Positions 1 to 7,166 are shown, counted from the stretch's first letter. The stretch is DNA of 35,297 nucleotides from Eubacterium sp. (GCA_016292095.1 JAEFAB010000071.1:1-35297), one strand, 5' to 3'. The notes: a model not told the origin generated them from the sequence alone. Numbers and translations: made by a program.

Positions 1-79
1 ACTCAATTGAAGACTCTCCATCTAAAAACAATTTTGATACCATTTCTCTAAACTCTGGAGTAAATGGGGATTTTGACAT
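1..79 (-). CDS. Transposase orfA, IS3-type, 5' end only (partial)
   Basis: A reading frame enters the window from the left and starts at an ATG at 79-77 on the minus strand. GGAGG (90-86) lies six bases upstream. The 26 visible residues begin MSKSPFTPEFREMV, which resembles the N-terminal helix-turn-helix of IS3-family OrfA proteins (a TPEFRE-type motif followed by a KLFLDGES segment). That domain binds the ends of the element. Only the first quarter or less is present, so orfB, the terminal repeats and intactness cannot be judged. It lies downstream of the symporter gene in the same direction, behind a hairpin that contains its ribosome binding site. Another HTH protein of similar N-terminus is possible. 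Confidence 0.55.
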   Translation of the reverse strand, partial: MSKSPFTPEFREMVSKLFLDGESSIE

Positions 80-85
80 AAAAAA

Positions 86-130
86 CCTCCTTAAGTAGAT
101 TTGGTTATTTACCTTGTCTACTTAAGGAGG
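86..130 (-). terminator. Perfect 14-bp hairpin containing the transposase RBS
   Basis: Bases 86-99 and 117-130 are perfect inverted repeats (CCTCCTTAAGTAGA and its complement) with a 17-base loop. On the minus strand the 3' arm ends in GGAGG and is followed by six T and the transposase ATG. It therefore reads as an intrinsic terminator for the symporter gene and would also sequester the transposase ribosome binding site in any read-through transcript. Confidence 0.6.
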
Positions 131-180
131 ATCATATCAAAGCACAATGCATCGTTTTCTTTTTTTATTTACCTCATTGT

Positions 181-1767
181 TTATTCCAAGTATTCACCTG
201 CTGTTGTGTCAACGTGTTTGCTGTAGCAGCTGAAGATTCCGTCTAATTCTTCTTTTTCCTGTTTCTTTGTGAAGATACTTACTACCGGTACAATGATTAA
301 TCCGCCAACCATTGCTACTACACCGGAATTGATTGATGACTTAAAGATGTAAGAAAGAATTGGTCCCCATCCTGTTACGTCAATCTGTGCTAATGTAATA
401 ATCATCTGGAAAATTGCAATTGCACATCCCCAAACGAAACATACAACTGTTGAAATCTTTGTGATTCCCTTCCAATATAATCCGTATAAGAATGGTGCAA
501 GGAACGCTCCTGCTAATGCTCCCCATGAAACACCCATCATCTGTGCGATGAATGTTACGGTTGGATATGCGTCCTTAACAATTGCAATGATTGCAGATAC
601 AGCAATAAAGAATACAATAAAGATTCGCATAATGCTTACCTGTTTCTTTTCCGTGATTTCTTTTTTACTTAATGGATTAATTACATCCAATGTAAATGTT
701 GAACTAGATGTCAGTACTAAAGAGGAAAGTGTAGACATTGATGCTGAAAGTACTAACACAATTACAATCGCAATAATTGCCGATGGAAGTGTTGAAAGCA
801 TGGTCGGTACAATCGTATCGAATAATGGCTTTCCTGTTTCAGGATTTACAGCAATCTTATCTGCATATAATCTTCCAAATCCGCCAAGGAAGTAGCATCC
901 ACCAGCTACAACGATTGCAAAGATTGTTGAAATAACTGTTCCTTTATGAATATCATGTTCACTCTTGATTGCATAGAATTTTCCAACCATCTGTGGAAGT
1001 CCCCAGGTACCAAGAGATGTTAAAATTACTACGAATAACAATGCTAATGGATCCGGTCCGAAGAAGGATGAGTAAGCACCGTTCCAGCCTGCGTCTCCGC
1101 TAATCTGGGAAAGTCCCTTCATTGATTCTACCAATCCACCATTATCCTGAATTACTGAATAAATTACAGCAGCAATACCGAAAAGCATAATCACGCCCTG
1201 GATAAAATCATTAATTGCTGTAGCCATATAACCACCAACAATTACATATACCCCTGTAAGTACTGCCATTACAATAATGATTACCCAATAAGGAATATCA
1301 AATGCCATTCCAAAAAGACTGGACAAACCATTATAAAGTGATGCTGTATAAGGAATCAGGAAAATAAATACGATTACTGATGCTGCCACCTTTAAAGGGG
1401 TAGACTCAAATCTCTTTCCAAAGAAATCCGGCATTGTCTTTGCATCCAAATGCTGTGTCATTACACGAGTTCTTCTTCCTAAAATGTTCCATGCAAGAAG
1501 AGATCCGATAAATGCATTTCCTAATCCTGCCCATGTAGCAGACATACCGAAGTTCCAACCAAACTGTCCCGCATAACCAACAAAGATTACTGCGGAGAAG
1601 TAAGATGTACCAAATGCAAAAGCTGTAAGCCATGGTCCTACGGAACGTCCACCTAATACAAATCCGTTTACGTCTGTTGCTTCTTTTCTTGCACCATAAC
1701 CTACAAAGATCATAACTGTGAAGAAAACTACCAACATAATTCCACTAAGTATCGCTGTAGATGTCAT
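181..1767 (-). CDS. Sodium:solute symporter (SSS/PutP-type family)
   Basis: This 528-residue polytopic membrane protein has about a dozen hydrophobic segments spread over its whole length, the expected size for the SSS family. The N-terminus has a membrane segment followed by VLGGRSVGPWLTAFAFGTSY, matching the family pattern of a GGR/RS motif before TM2 and a conserved Ser/Thr/Tyr stretch. Members use the sodium gradient to import proline, pantothenate, sugars, iodide or carboxylates. The substrate cannot be told from sequence reading, so no symbol is given. The ATG at 1767 is preceded by ACGGAGGTTAAGAA, a good RBS. A consensus promoter lies about 70 bases upstream and two direct repeats sit in the leader. 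It is transcribed separately from rpiB. Confidence 0.88.
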   Translation of the reverse strand: MTSTAILSGIMLVVFFTVMIFVGYGARKEATDVNGFVLGGRSVGPWLTAFAFGTSYFSAVIFVGYAGQFGWNFGMSATWAGLGNAFIGSLLAWNILGRRTRVMTQHLDAKTMPDFFGKRFESTPLKVAASVIVFIFLIPYTASLYNGLSSLFGMAFDIPYWVIIIVMAVLTGVYVIVGGYMATAINDFIQGVIMLFGIAAVIYSVIQDNGGLVESMKGLSQISGDAGWNGAYSSFFGPDPLALLFVVILTSLGTWGLPQMVGKFYAIKSEHDIHKGTVISTIFAIVVAGGCYFLGGFGRLYADKIAVNPETGKPLFDTIVPTMLSTLPSAIIAIVIVLVLSASMSTLSSLVLTSSSTFTLDVINPLSKKEITEKKQVSIMRIFIVFFIAVSAIIAIVKDAYPTVTFIAQMMGVSWGALAGAFLAPFLYGLYWKGITKISTVVCFVWGCAIAIFQMIITLAQIDVTGWGPILSYIFKSSINSGVVAMVGGLIIVPVVSIFTKKQEKEELDGIFSCYSKHVDTTAGEYLE

Positions 1768-1798
1768 TTCTTAACCTCCGTTTTTAAATAATAATCAT

Positions 1799-1824
1799 TT
1801 ACGCTTTAAACCGTTACACTTTAA
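1799..1824 (-). promoter_or_regulatory. Direct repeats in the symporter leader, possible operator
   Basis: On the minus strand TTAAAGTGTAA (1824-1814) and TTAAAGCGTAA (1809-1799) form a direct repeat with a 15-base period, about one and a half helical turns. They lie between the predicted transcription start and the RBS of the symporter gene, a plausible repressor position. No regulator is identified. Confidence 0.3.
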
Positions 1825-1836
1825 CGCGATAAAGTT

Positions 1837-1865
1837 ATTATATATAGAAAAAGAACCTCTGTCAA
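1837..1865 (-). promoter_or_regulatory. Consensus sigma-A promoter of the symporter gene
   Basis: The -35 TTGACA (1865-1860) and -10 TATAAT (1842-1837) both match consensus exactly with a 17-base spacer on the minus strand. The start point is predicted near 1830. The promoter overlaps a hairpin downstream of rpiB. Confidence 0.85.
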
Positions 1866-1879
1866 GGCTCTCTTTCTAT
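1844..1879 (-). terminator. Hairpin downstream of rpiB, overlapping the symporter promoter
   Basis: Arms 1844-1858 and 1865-1879 pair over 15 positions (two G-U wobbles as minus-strand RNA) with a six-base loop. The U-rich 3' arm contains TTCTTTTTC, but there is no U-run after the stem, so termination strength is uncertain. The hairpin begins about ten bases after the rpiB stop codon. The -35 of the next promoter lies in its loop. Confidence 0.5.
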
Positions 1880-1889
1880 GATATAAGTA

Positions 1890-2354
1890 CTATTTCATAT
1901 ATTTGTTTTCAATATCGGCAATCATATCCACACGGGTCTTATGTCTGCCACCTTCAAATTCGGCACCAAAGAATTCGTCCAAAATCATTTTTGCCAATTC
2001 GCTTCCTACAACTCTGGCTCCGAAAGCAATGATATTCGCGTCATTATGCTGTTTTGTAAGTCTTGCAGAATATGGTTCACTGCAAACAGCAGCACGGACA
2101 CCCGGCACCTTATTTGCAGATAATGAAATTCCGATTCCGGTTCCGCAAATCAATACCCCGTAGTCTACTTCTTTAGAAGCAACAGCTTCTCCGACTTCCT
2201 GGCCTTTCTGTGGGTAATCGCATTTAATAATTTCACCGTTTTCGTCATAGTTTGTTCCGTAGTCTACACACTCATATCCCTTTTCTGTCATATATGCAAC
2301 TAGTTCATTTTTCAAATCAATTGCTGCATGATCACAGCCAAAACCTACTCTCAT
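1890..2354 (-). CDS. rpiB: Ribose-5-phosphate isomerase B
   Basis: RpiB interconverts ribose 5-phosphate and ribulose 5-phosphate in the non-oxidative pentose phosphate pathway, in the cytoplasm. The 154-residue protein has the family's N-terminal GCDHAA motif (residues 6-11) and the active-site segment GVLICGTGIGISLSANK (66-82), with Cys70 as the likely catalytic base. It continues into the GVRAAVC and HNDANIIAFGAR signatures. The start at 2354 is preferred because AGAGGA lies seven bases upstream; an in-frame ATG at 2369 would add five residues but lacks a good RBS. Some family members are allose or galactose isomerases, but nothing here suggests that. It lies downstream of the tRNA pair and is separated from it by a terminator. 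Confidence 0.93.
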   Translation of the reverse strand: MRVGFGCDHAAIDLKNELVAYMTEKGYECVDYGTNYDENGEIIKCDYPQKGQEVGEAVASKEVDYGVLICGTGIGISLSANKVPGVRAAVCSEPYSARLTKQHNDANIIAFGARVVGSELAKMILDEFFGAEFEGGRHKTRVDMIADIENKYMK

Positions 2355-2384
2355 AACTATCCTCTTCATTCATTTTTTAAATTT

Positions 2385-2413
2385 AAAAAAGACGTAGCTT
2401 TTCACTACATCTT
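2385..2413 (-). terminator. Terminator of the tRNA-Tyr/tRNA-Leu unit
   Basis: Nine-base arms at 2405-2413 and 2389-2397 (one G-U pair) form a stem with a seven-base loop. On the minus strand it is followed by a run of T. It lies seven bases after the tRNA-Leu 3' end. Confidence 0.75.
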
Positions 2414-2419
2414 CTTTAA

Positions 2420-2503
2420 TGCCGGCGACCGGAATCGAACCGGTACTGTATTGCTACAACAGGATTTTAAGTCCTGCGCGTCTGCCAGTTCCGCCACGCC
2501 GGC
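2420..2503 (-). tRNA. tRNA-Leu, anticodon TAA
   Basis: The 84-nt gene has a seven-base acceptor stem GCCGGCG/CGCCGGC, a long class II variable arm, GGTTCGATTCC in the T arm, and the anticodon loop CTTAAAA with anticodon TAA. The discriminator base is A at 2420. The CCA end is not encoded, since TTA follows. Confidence 0.96.
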
Positions 2504-2521
2504 ATATTGAAAAAAAAAGAA

Positions 2522-2603
2522 TGGGCAGAGGTGGCTTCGAACCACCGAAGCAAGTTGCAGCAGATTTACAGTCTGTCCCCTTTGGCCACTCGGGAATCTG
2601 CCC
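2522..2603 (-). tRNA. tRNA-Tyr, anticodon GTA
   Basis: The 82-nt gene has acceptor stem GGGCAGA/TCTGCCC, a class II variable arm, T arm GGTTCGAACC, and anticodon loop CTGTAAA with anticodon GTA. The discriminator base is A at 2522 and CCA is not encoded. It lies 18 bases upstream of tRNA-Leu and is probably co-transcribed with it. Confidence 0.96.
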
Positions 2604-2622
2604 ATTTATTTTCAACAATAAA

Positions 2623-2651
2623 TATATACCATACTTCCTTTAAAAGTGCAA
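2623..2651 (-). promoter_or_regulatory. Possible promoter of the tRNA unit
   Basis: TTGCAC (2651-2646) and TATATA (2628-2623) are separated by 17 bases on the minus strand, 20 bases before tRNA-Tyr. The match to consensus is only partial. It is divergent from the promoter of the first sortase cassette. Confidence 0.4.
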
Positions 2652-2679
2652 ATAGATTTTTTATTCTGTTTCCCGTTGA

Positions 2680-2708
2680 TTTACACTCTTTCAAATCAAT
2701 GATATACT
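2680..2708 (+). promoter_or_regulatory. Promoter of the first sortase cassette
   Basis: TTTACA (2680-2685), a 17-base spacer and TATACT (2703-2708) form a good sigma-A-type promoter, five of six in each box, 40 bases before the sortase start. Confidence 0.7.
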
Positions 2709-2747
2709 ATTTATTGACTTATTAATAAAAAAGAAGGTCTGAGGAAT

Positions 2748-3521
2748 ATGAAAAAGTTTAAAAAATTGTTCTGGGGGACAGTTTCCGTTGTTTCAATTCT
2801 GATTTTTATTTGTTGCTCGGCATATTTATTTAAAAACTATCGCCATGACAGCGACAATGACGGAGCTAATTTTATCGAAACGACAGTTGCCGAATCCGCC
2901 GGAGAATCTCAGGTTGCAGACAACCACGGAATTAATTGGAAGAAGTTACACAAAACCAACTCCGATATTTATGCCTGGATTTATGTGCCGGGAACAAAAG
3001 TGGATTATCCGGTTGTCCAACCGTCAAACGGAGAAGATGACGACTTCTATTTAAATCGAAATATCAAGAAGAAAAGTTCTTCCGCCGGTGCCATCTATTC
3101 GGAAATGCAGAATGCCAAAGATTTTTCCGACCCGGTTACGGTCTTATATGGTCACAACATGGCTGATGGAAGTATGATGGCTACCCTTCATGATTTTAGA
3201 AATGACATATTTTTCAAAAAACATAAATATATGTACATTTACACACCGAAGAAAAAGCTAACTTATGAAATCTATTCCGCATATGTTTATGACAACAGAC
3301 ATATTTTGAATTCTTTTGATTTTTCAAAGAAATCCGTGCTGATGGATTATCTGAAATTCACAAAGAATCCTACATCACTGGTGGCAAATACTCGTTCTTT
3401 AAAAAAGGATGATATTCGCCTCACAAAAGACAGTAAAATTTTAACCTTAAGCACCTGTACCTACAATTATGAAGGTGACACCCGTTATTTAGTTCAGGGG
3501 GTATTGATTAAAGATGAATAA
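2748..3521 (+). CDS. Class B sortase, first cassette
   Basis: Sortases cleave a C-terminal sorting motif in secreted proteins and join the new carboxyl end to a cell-wall amine. This 257-residue protein has an N-terminal membrane anchor (about 9-29) and an extracytoplasmic catalytic domain. It carries the class B hallmarks YAWIYVPGTKVDYPVVQ, FYLNRN, and YGHNM with His136. LSTCTYN contains the nucleophile Cys237 and DTRYLVQG contains Arg246, which complete the active site. A TGAGGAATATG start region supports the ATG at 2748. Its 3' end overlaps the LCP gene by eight bases, so the two are probably translationally coupled. A paralogue lies in the second cassette. The nearest candidate substrate is the SPKTG protein at 4758. 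Clostridioides difficile SrtB, also class B, is known to accept SPKTG-type motifs. Confidence 0.93.
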   Translation: MKKFKKLFWGTVSVVSILIFICCSAYLFKNYRHDSDNDGANFIETTVAESAGESQVADNHGINWKKLHKTNSDIYAWIYVPGTKVDYPVVQPSNGEDDDFYLNRNIKKKSSSAGAIYSEMQNAKDFSDPVTVLYGHNMADGSMMATLHDFRNDIFFKKHKYMYIYTPKKKLTYEIYSAYVYDNRHILNSFDFSKKSVLMDYLKFTKNPTSLVANTRSLKKDDIRLTKDSKILTLSTCTYNYEGDTRYLVQGVLIKDE

Positions 3522-4668
3522 ACATCCGGATATAATTATTGACAAAGAAGATTCCGAAGGCTTTGATGTCGACTGGAATACTGTTGAAAAAGAATATCGA
3601 AGAAGCAAGCGTCACAGACACCACCACCATTCGTCATCATTTTCCGAACAGCGGAAAATGTCCAGGAAGAAAAAAATCATCCTTGGGATAATCATTTTCT
3701 TCCTTCTGTTGATTGTCACATCTATTTCTGCATTTTTTATTATGCGACATTTCGGTAAGAAAGGACTTACCACGAATACGTTGGATATGAACATTCCAAA
3801 ATTCGTTGAAGATTACAAGGATGGCGGTAAGACGCTAGTTTACAAAGGACATACATACCAATTCAATGAAGATTTGTCCACGATTCTTTTCATGGGTATT
3901 GATAATACCGAATTGAAACAAAACGCTGTAGCAGGAACTGCCGGCCAGGCCGATGCTTTGTACCTGCTTCTTTATAACACAAAGACCGGTAAAATCCGAA
4001 CGTTGGCAATCAACCGTGATACCATGGTAGACATTAACCTTTACAACGAAGCCGGCAACTACGAAGGAACTGTCAATCAGCAACTTTGTCTTGCCTTTGC
4101 CTATGGTGACGGAAAGAAGACCAGTGCGGAAAATCAGGTTCGTTCCGTTCAACGACTCCTTTACAACATTCCGGTCAATGCATATTATGCCATTGATTTG
4201 TCAGCAATTAAAATTTTGAATGATGATATCGGCGGAGTTTCCTTAACTCCTAATTATACCTTTGGACAGTTTACCAAAGGGCAAAAAGTAACATTAAAGG
4301 GAGATATGGCAGAAGCCTACGTTCGTACCAGAGATACTTCTCTGCTGGACGACAACTTGCGAAGAATGGAATGCCAAAAACAGTACATTACAGAATTTGC
4401 CAATCGGATTGTTCCTGCAATCAAGGAAGATTTCCAGGTTCCGCTGACGCTTTACAATGATGCGTCCGATTACACCGTATCTGACTTTACTGTTCCCGAA
4501 ATGGTATATTTGTCTTCCTCATTGGCTACAACCTATTCCGGTTTGGATATTGTCGGAACAAAGGGAACCTATCAGTTAAAGAAAGATGACGGAACTGCAC
4601 AGTACCTTTTAGACCAGAAAGCTTTCTTTGAAACACTGTTAGATTTATTCTACGAAAGAATTGACTAA
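3514..4668 (+). CDS. LytR-CpsA-Psr (LCP) family protein, first cassette
   Basis: LCP enzymes move glycan chains from undecaprenyl-phosphate carriers to peptidoglycan. In Actinomyces an LCP enzyme transfers glycan to a sortase-substrate protein. This 384-residue protein has a cytoplasmic N-terminus with a His-rich basic stretch (RHRHHHH, 33-39), a membrane segment (about 55-77) and an LCP domain from about 122. Visible motifs are TILFMGID, ADALYLLLYN (Asp147), INRDTM (Arg168, Asp169) and YVRTRD (Arg271, Arg273). In the C-terminal helix the usual R-x-x-R-Q reads RMECQ, so Cys287 replaces the second Arg. It overlaps the sortase gene by eight bases. The His-rich cytoplasmic tail is shared with the second copy. 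Substrate is unknown. Confidence 0.9.
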   Translation: MNKHPDIIIDKEDSEGFDVDWNTVEKEYRRSKRHRHHHHSSSFSEQRKMSRKKKIILGIIIFFLLLIVTSISAFFIMRHFGKKGLTTNTLDMNIPKFVEDYKDGGKTLVYKGHTYQFNEDLSTILFMGIDNTELKQNAVAGTAGQADALYLLLYNTKTGKIRTLAINRDTMVDINLYNEAGNYEGTVNQQLCLAFAYGDGKKTSAENQVRSVQRLLYNIPVNAYYAIDLSAIKILNDDIGGVSLTPNYTFGQFTKGQKVTLKGDMAEAYVRTRDTSLLDDNLRRMECQKQYITEFANRIVPAIKEDFQVPLTLYNDASDYTVSDFTVPEMVYLSSSLATTYSGLDIVGTKGTYQLKKDDGTAQYLLDQKAFFETLLDLFYERID

Positions 4669-4688
4669 ATTTTGATAAAAGAAAGAGT

Positions 4689-4717
4689 TTGTTTTTTTCA
4701 TTATTATGCTGTATAAT
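4689..4717 (+). promoter_or_regulatory. Promoter of the first SPKTG protein gene
   Basis: TTGTTT (4689-4694), a 17-base spacer and a perfect TATAAT (4712-4717) lie 40 bases before the ATG. The small protein can thus be expressed independently of, and probably more strongly than, the two enzymes upstream. Confidence 0.72.
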
Positions 4718-4757
4718 AAAGAAAGGTATCTATTTCTTTGAGCGGAGGTATGAATTT

Positions 4758-5063
4758 ATGAAGAAAAAAATATTTGCTATGTTATTAACAGCTCTTATGA
4801 TCTTTGCTTTTTCTACTATGTGTTATGCAGCATCGAGTCCTGAAGCTACTGTTCTTCCTGAAAACGGTCAGGAAACAAAAGGTTCAGGTTCAGGTGATAA
4901 AAATGATGTCGGTGGCGACAATAATCAGGGTGGAAATAAAGGAAATGCAAACACTTCCGCTGTTTCACCAAAGACAGGATATGAACTGGGTGGTTCATTG
5001 GTAGTAATGATTACAGCTTTAGGTGTTGCAGTTGTTTCTATGAAGAAATATTCAGAATGTTAA
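4758..5063 (+). CDS. Small secreted SPKTG-anchored protein, first cassette
   Basis: This 101-residue protein has a signal peptide (1-24, predicted cleavage CYA|ASSP) and a short, low-complexity mature region rich in Gly, Asn, Ser and Asp. It ends in a sorting signal: SPKTG (70-74), a hydrophobic stretch (about 78-94) and a short tail with two Lys. Sortase cleavage between Thr73 and Gly74 would leave only about 49 residues, mostly linker, so it may serve as a carrier or spacer rather than a folded enzyme. The start at 4758 follows AGCGGAGG; an upstream in-frame ATG at 4689 lies inside the promoter and is rejected. It is flanked by its own promoter and a strong hairpin terminator. No homologue is recognised; function is inferred from context only. 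Confidence 0.85.
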   Translation: MKKKIFAMLLTALMIFAFSTMCYAASSPEATVLPENGQETKGSGSGDKNDVGGDNNQGGNKGNANTSAVSPKTGYELGGSLVVMITALGVAVVSMKKYSEC

Positions 5064-5070
5064 TAATGTT

Positions 5071-5117
5071 ATAACAAAAATCCTGTACCTATAATGTGGG
5101 TGCAGGATTTTTGTTAT
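5071..5117. terminator. Perfect 15-bp hairpin between the two cassettes
   Basis: Arms 5071-5085 and 5103-5117 are perfectly complementary with a 17-base loop, and the arms carry A5 and T5 runs, so it can terminate in either direction. It separates the first SPKTG gene from the second sortase. The loop contains TATAAT (5090-5095) without a convincing -35. Confidence 0.85.
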
Positions 5118-5144
5118 GAAATGAAATAACTTTTGGAGGGATCT

Positions 5145-5900
5145 ATGAAAAAAAATATCATTTCCAGAATTATATTTGTTTTCGCTTGTTTATCCATATT
5201 GCTTTGTACAATATGGTTGGTTCGCATATACGGGCCGGAAAAAAATCCATATTCAGATTACAAAACCGAAACCACCGCCACTGCAGTGGATGGCGACGAT
5301 AGCCACTTGGAAAACCCTATTGATTTCAAAGCATTAAAGAAAAAGAATTCCGATGTTTATGCCTGGATTACCATTCCCGGCACGGATGTAGATTACCCGG
5401 TTGTTCAGGCGTCTCCTGACAAAGATGATAATTTCTATCTGGACCATAACATCGAGCAGAAGTATGAATTTGCCGGAATGATTTACAGCCAGAGACTAAA
5501 TACAAAATCATTTGACGATCCTGTTACAGTTTTTTACGGACACAATATGTTAAACGGCAGTATGTTTGCAACACTTCATCGATTTGAAGATCCAAAGTTT
5601 TTCAAAAAGCACGACACCATTACCGTTTATACACCGGGACATCAATTGACTTATACCATTGTATCGGCATATATTTATGATAACAGACACATTTTAAATA
5701 CCTTTGATTTTTCAAAGAAAAAAGATTTGAAGGAATACATCTCTTCATTGACCAAACCGAAATCTATGGTTTCCAATGTAAGAGAAGGTATTAAGGTTAC
5801 TACAAAAGACCATATTTTAACATTGAGTACATGCACCTCTGTAGATACACAACGATATCTTGTTCAAGGAGTATTAACTGATGACACAATTACCAAATAA
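5145..5900 (+). CDS. Class B sortase, second cassette
   Basis: This is a 251-residue paralogue of the sortase at 2748 with the same order of motifs. It has a membrane anchor (about 7-27), VYAWITIPGTDVDYPVVQ, FYLDHN, YGHNM with His133, LSTC with Cys230 and TQRYLVQG with Arg237, so the catalytic triad is complete. The strongest stretches shared with the first copy are the substrate-binding blocks and the segment YDNRHILN-FDFSKK. The region between the anchor and the domain (about 30-60) differs. The ATG at 5145 is chosen because GGAGGG lies four bases upstream; an in-frame TTG at 5133 falls at the RBS and is rejected. Its end overlaps the LCP gene by 20 bases. No clear promoter is seen between the inter-cassette terminator and the start. 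Confidence 0.93.
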   Translation: MKKNIISRIIFVFACLSILLCTIWLVRIYGPEKNPYSDYKTETTATAVDGDDSHLENPIDFKALKKKNSDVYAWITIPGTDVDYPVVQASPDKDDNFYLDHNIEQKYEFAGMIYSQRLNTKSFDDPVTVFYGHNMLNGSMFATLHRFEDPKFFKKHDTITVYTPGHQLTYTIVSAYIYDNRHILNTFDFSKKKDLKEYISSLTKPKSMVSNVREGIKVTTKDHILTLSTCTSVDTQRYLVQGVLTDDTITK

Positions 5901-7095
5901 TCCGGAAACTCCAAAGGATGAAACCCCTTCCACTCCATCGGAATCCATTACTTTAAAGAGGGTTCATTCACATCATCACCGGGATTACACAAAAAAAGTA
6001 TCCCGTGTTTCTGCTTCCGGAGAAATTAAATATAAAAAAGTAAAACGAAAACATCATCGAAAGAAGATGAGTAAAAAGAAAAAAATACTGTTGGGAATTC
6101 CCTTGTTTCTACTTTCTATTATTCTGATTACTGTAGGAGTTCTCTTCACCATGAATTACCTGGGTAAGAGAGAATTCTTGAAACGAAACAAAACCGCAAG
6201 TATTCGAACTTATAAGGATACCTATTCTTACAATGACGGCCGAGTTGTTTACTATAACGGGAAAAAATATGTGTACAACGAGAATATGGCTTCCATTGTA
6301 TTTCTCGGTATTGACCGTTCGGAACTGGGAACTGAAGAAATCGGAAATGCCGGACAAGCAGACGCCATTTACATCTTCAGCTACGATACAGAAACAGGAA
6401 AATGTTACGTTATCCCTGTTTCCAGAGAAACAATGACCGACGTTCGTCTTTATTCTGTTTCCGGTCAGGCACTTGGAATTGAGAAACTGCAAATATGCTT
6501 GGCTTACGGATATGGAAACGGGAAAGATACCAGTTGTGAAAACACCTTAAAATCGTTATCCAATATTTTCTACAACATTCCGTTCAACACCTATATGGCC
6601 CTGAACTGGGATGGTATCGGTCCACTGAATGATTTATCCGGCGGAGTTACGCTAACTTCTTTGGAAGATGTCAACACCGAATACTCCAATATCCCGAAGG
6701 GCAAGGAAGTAACATTAATGGGACAAGACGCCTGGTCTTATGTTAAGTACCGAGATATTTCCAAGTTGAAATCCAACAACGATCGACTTGAACGGCAAAA
6801 GCAATATTTGAATGCTTATATGAATAAAATGATTTCCAAAATCCGTTCGGATTTTTCAGTCATTTCTGATTTGTACAATACTGCCGGCGATTACACTTAT
6901 ACAAACTTCAGTTACAATCAGGTTGTATATACTGCTTCAACTGTTTTGCCGGATGTTTATTCCAGTAAAGATGTTGAGTTTGTTCCAATCAAGGGCGACG
7001 TCAAAATGGGAGAGCAACATGCAGAGTTTTATCCTGATGAAAAAGCTTTGTACGAAGTTATTCTGAAAGTGTATTATAACGAAGCAAACGACTAA
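5881..7095 (+). CDS. LytR-CpsA-Psr (LCP) family protein, second cassette
   Basis: This is a 404-residue paralogue of the LCP protein at 3514. It has a longer cytoplasmic N-terminus rich in Pro, Thr, Ser, Lys and His (HSHHHR near 29-34 and KRKHHRKK near 55-62), a membrane segment (about 68-92) and an LCP domain from about 137. Motifs include SIVFLGID, ADAIYIFSYD (Asp161), SRETM (Arg182, with Glu183 where RDT usually has Asp), and YVKYRD (Lys289 where an Arg is usual, then Arg291). The final helix has R-L-E-R-Q-K-Q (302-308), which is canonical. AAGGAG precedes the ATG at 5881. The gene starts inside the sortase gene, so coupled translation is likely. Its family role is glycan transfer outside the membrane; the exact donor and acceptor are unknown. 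Confidence 0.9.
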   Translation: MTQLPNNPETPKDETPSTPSESITLKRVHSHHHRDYTKKVSRVSASGEIKYKKVKRKHHRKKMSKKKKILLGIPLFLLSIILITVGVLFTMNYLGKREFLKRNKTASIRTYKDTYSYNDGRVVYYNGKKYVYNENMASIVFLGIDRSELGTEEIGNAGQADAIYIFSYDTETGKCYVIPVSRETMTDVRLYSVSGQALGIEKLQICLAYGYGNGKDTSCENTLKSLSNIFYNIPFNTYMALNWDGIGPLNDLSGGVTLTSLEDVNTEYSNIPKGKEVTLMGQDAWSYVKYRDISKLKSNNDRLERQKQYLNAYMNKMISKIRSDFSVISDLYNTAGDYTYTNFSYNQVVYTASTVLPDVYSSKDVEFVPIKGDVKMGEQHAEFYPDEKALYEVILKVYYNEAND

Positions 7096-7098
7096 TTG

Positions 7099-7127
7099 TT
7101 TACTTTTATTATAAAAAATAGTATGAT
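7099..7127 (+). promoter_or_regulatory. Promoter of the second SPKTG protein gene
   Basis: TTTACT (7099-7104), a 17-base spacer and TATGAT (7122-7127) lie 39 bases before the ATG. The placement matches that of the promoter in the first cassette. Confidence 0.55.
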
Positions 7128-7166
7128 TATTCTAGATTATTATGTATAGGGATTAGGAGGTTAACT

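Noticed and set aside
461-895. Plus-strand open frame of 144 codons
   Set aside because: It lies antisense within the symporter gene, which has clear family motifs, an RBS and a promoter. The frame has no RBS or domain of its own.
2355-2369. Longer rpiB start at 2369
   Set aside because: It adds five residues before the family-typical start and has no RBS, while AGAGGA lies before 2354.
5090-5095. TATAAT in the inter-cassette terminator loop as a promoter for the second sortase
   Set aside because: No acceptable -35 at 16 to 18 bases upstream (TGTTAT-like at best); kept only as a possibility.
5133-5144. TTG start for the second sortase
   Set aside because: The TTG overlaps the GGAGGG that serves the ATG at 5145.
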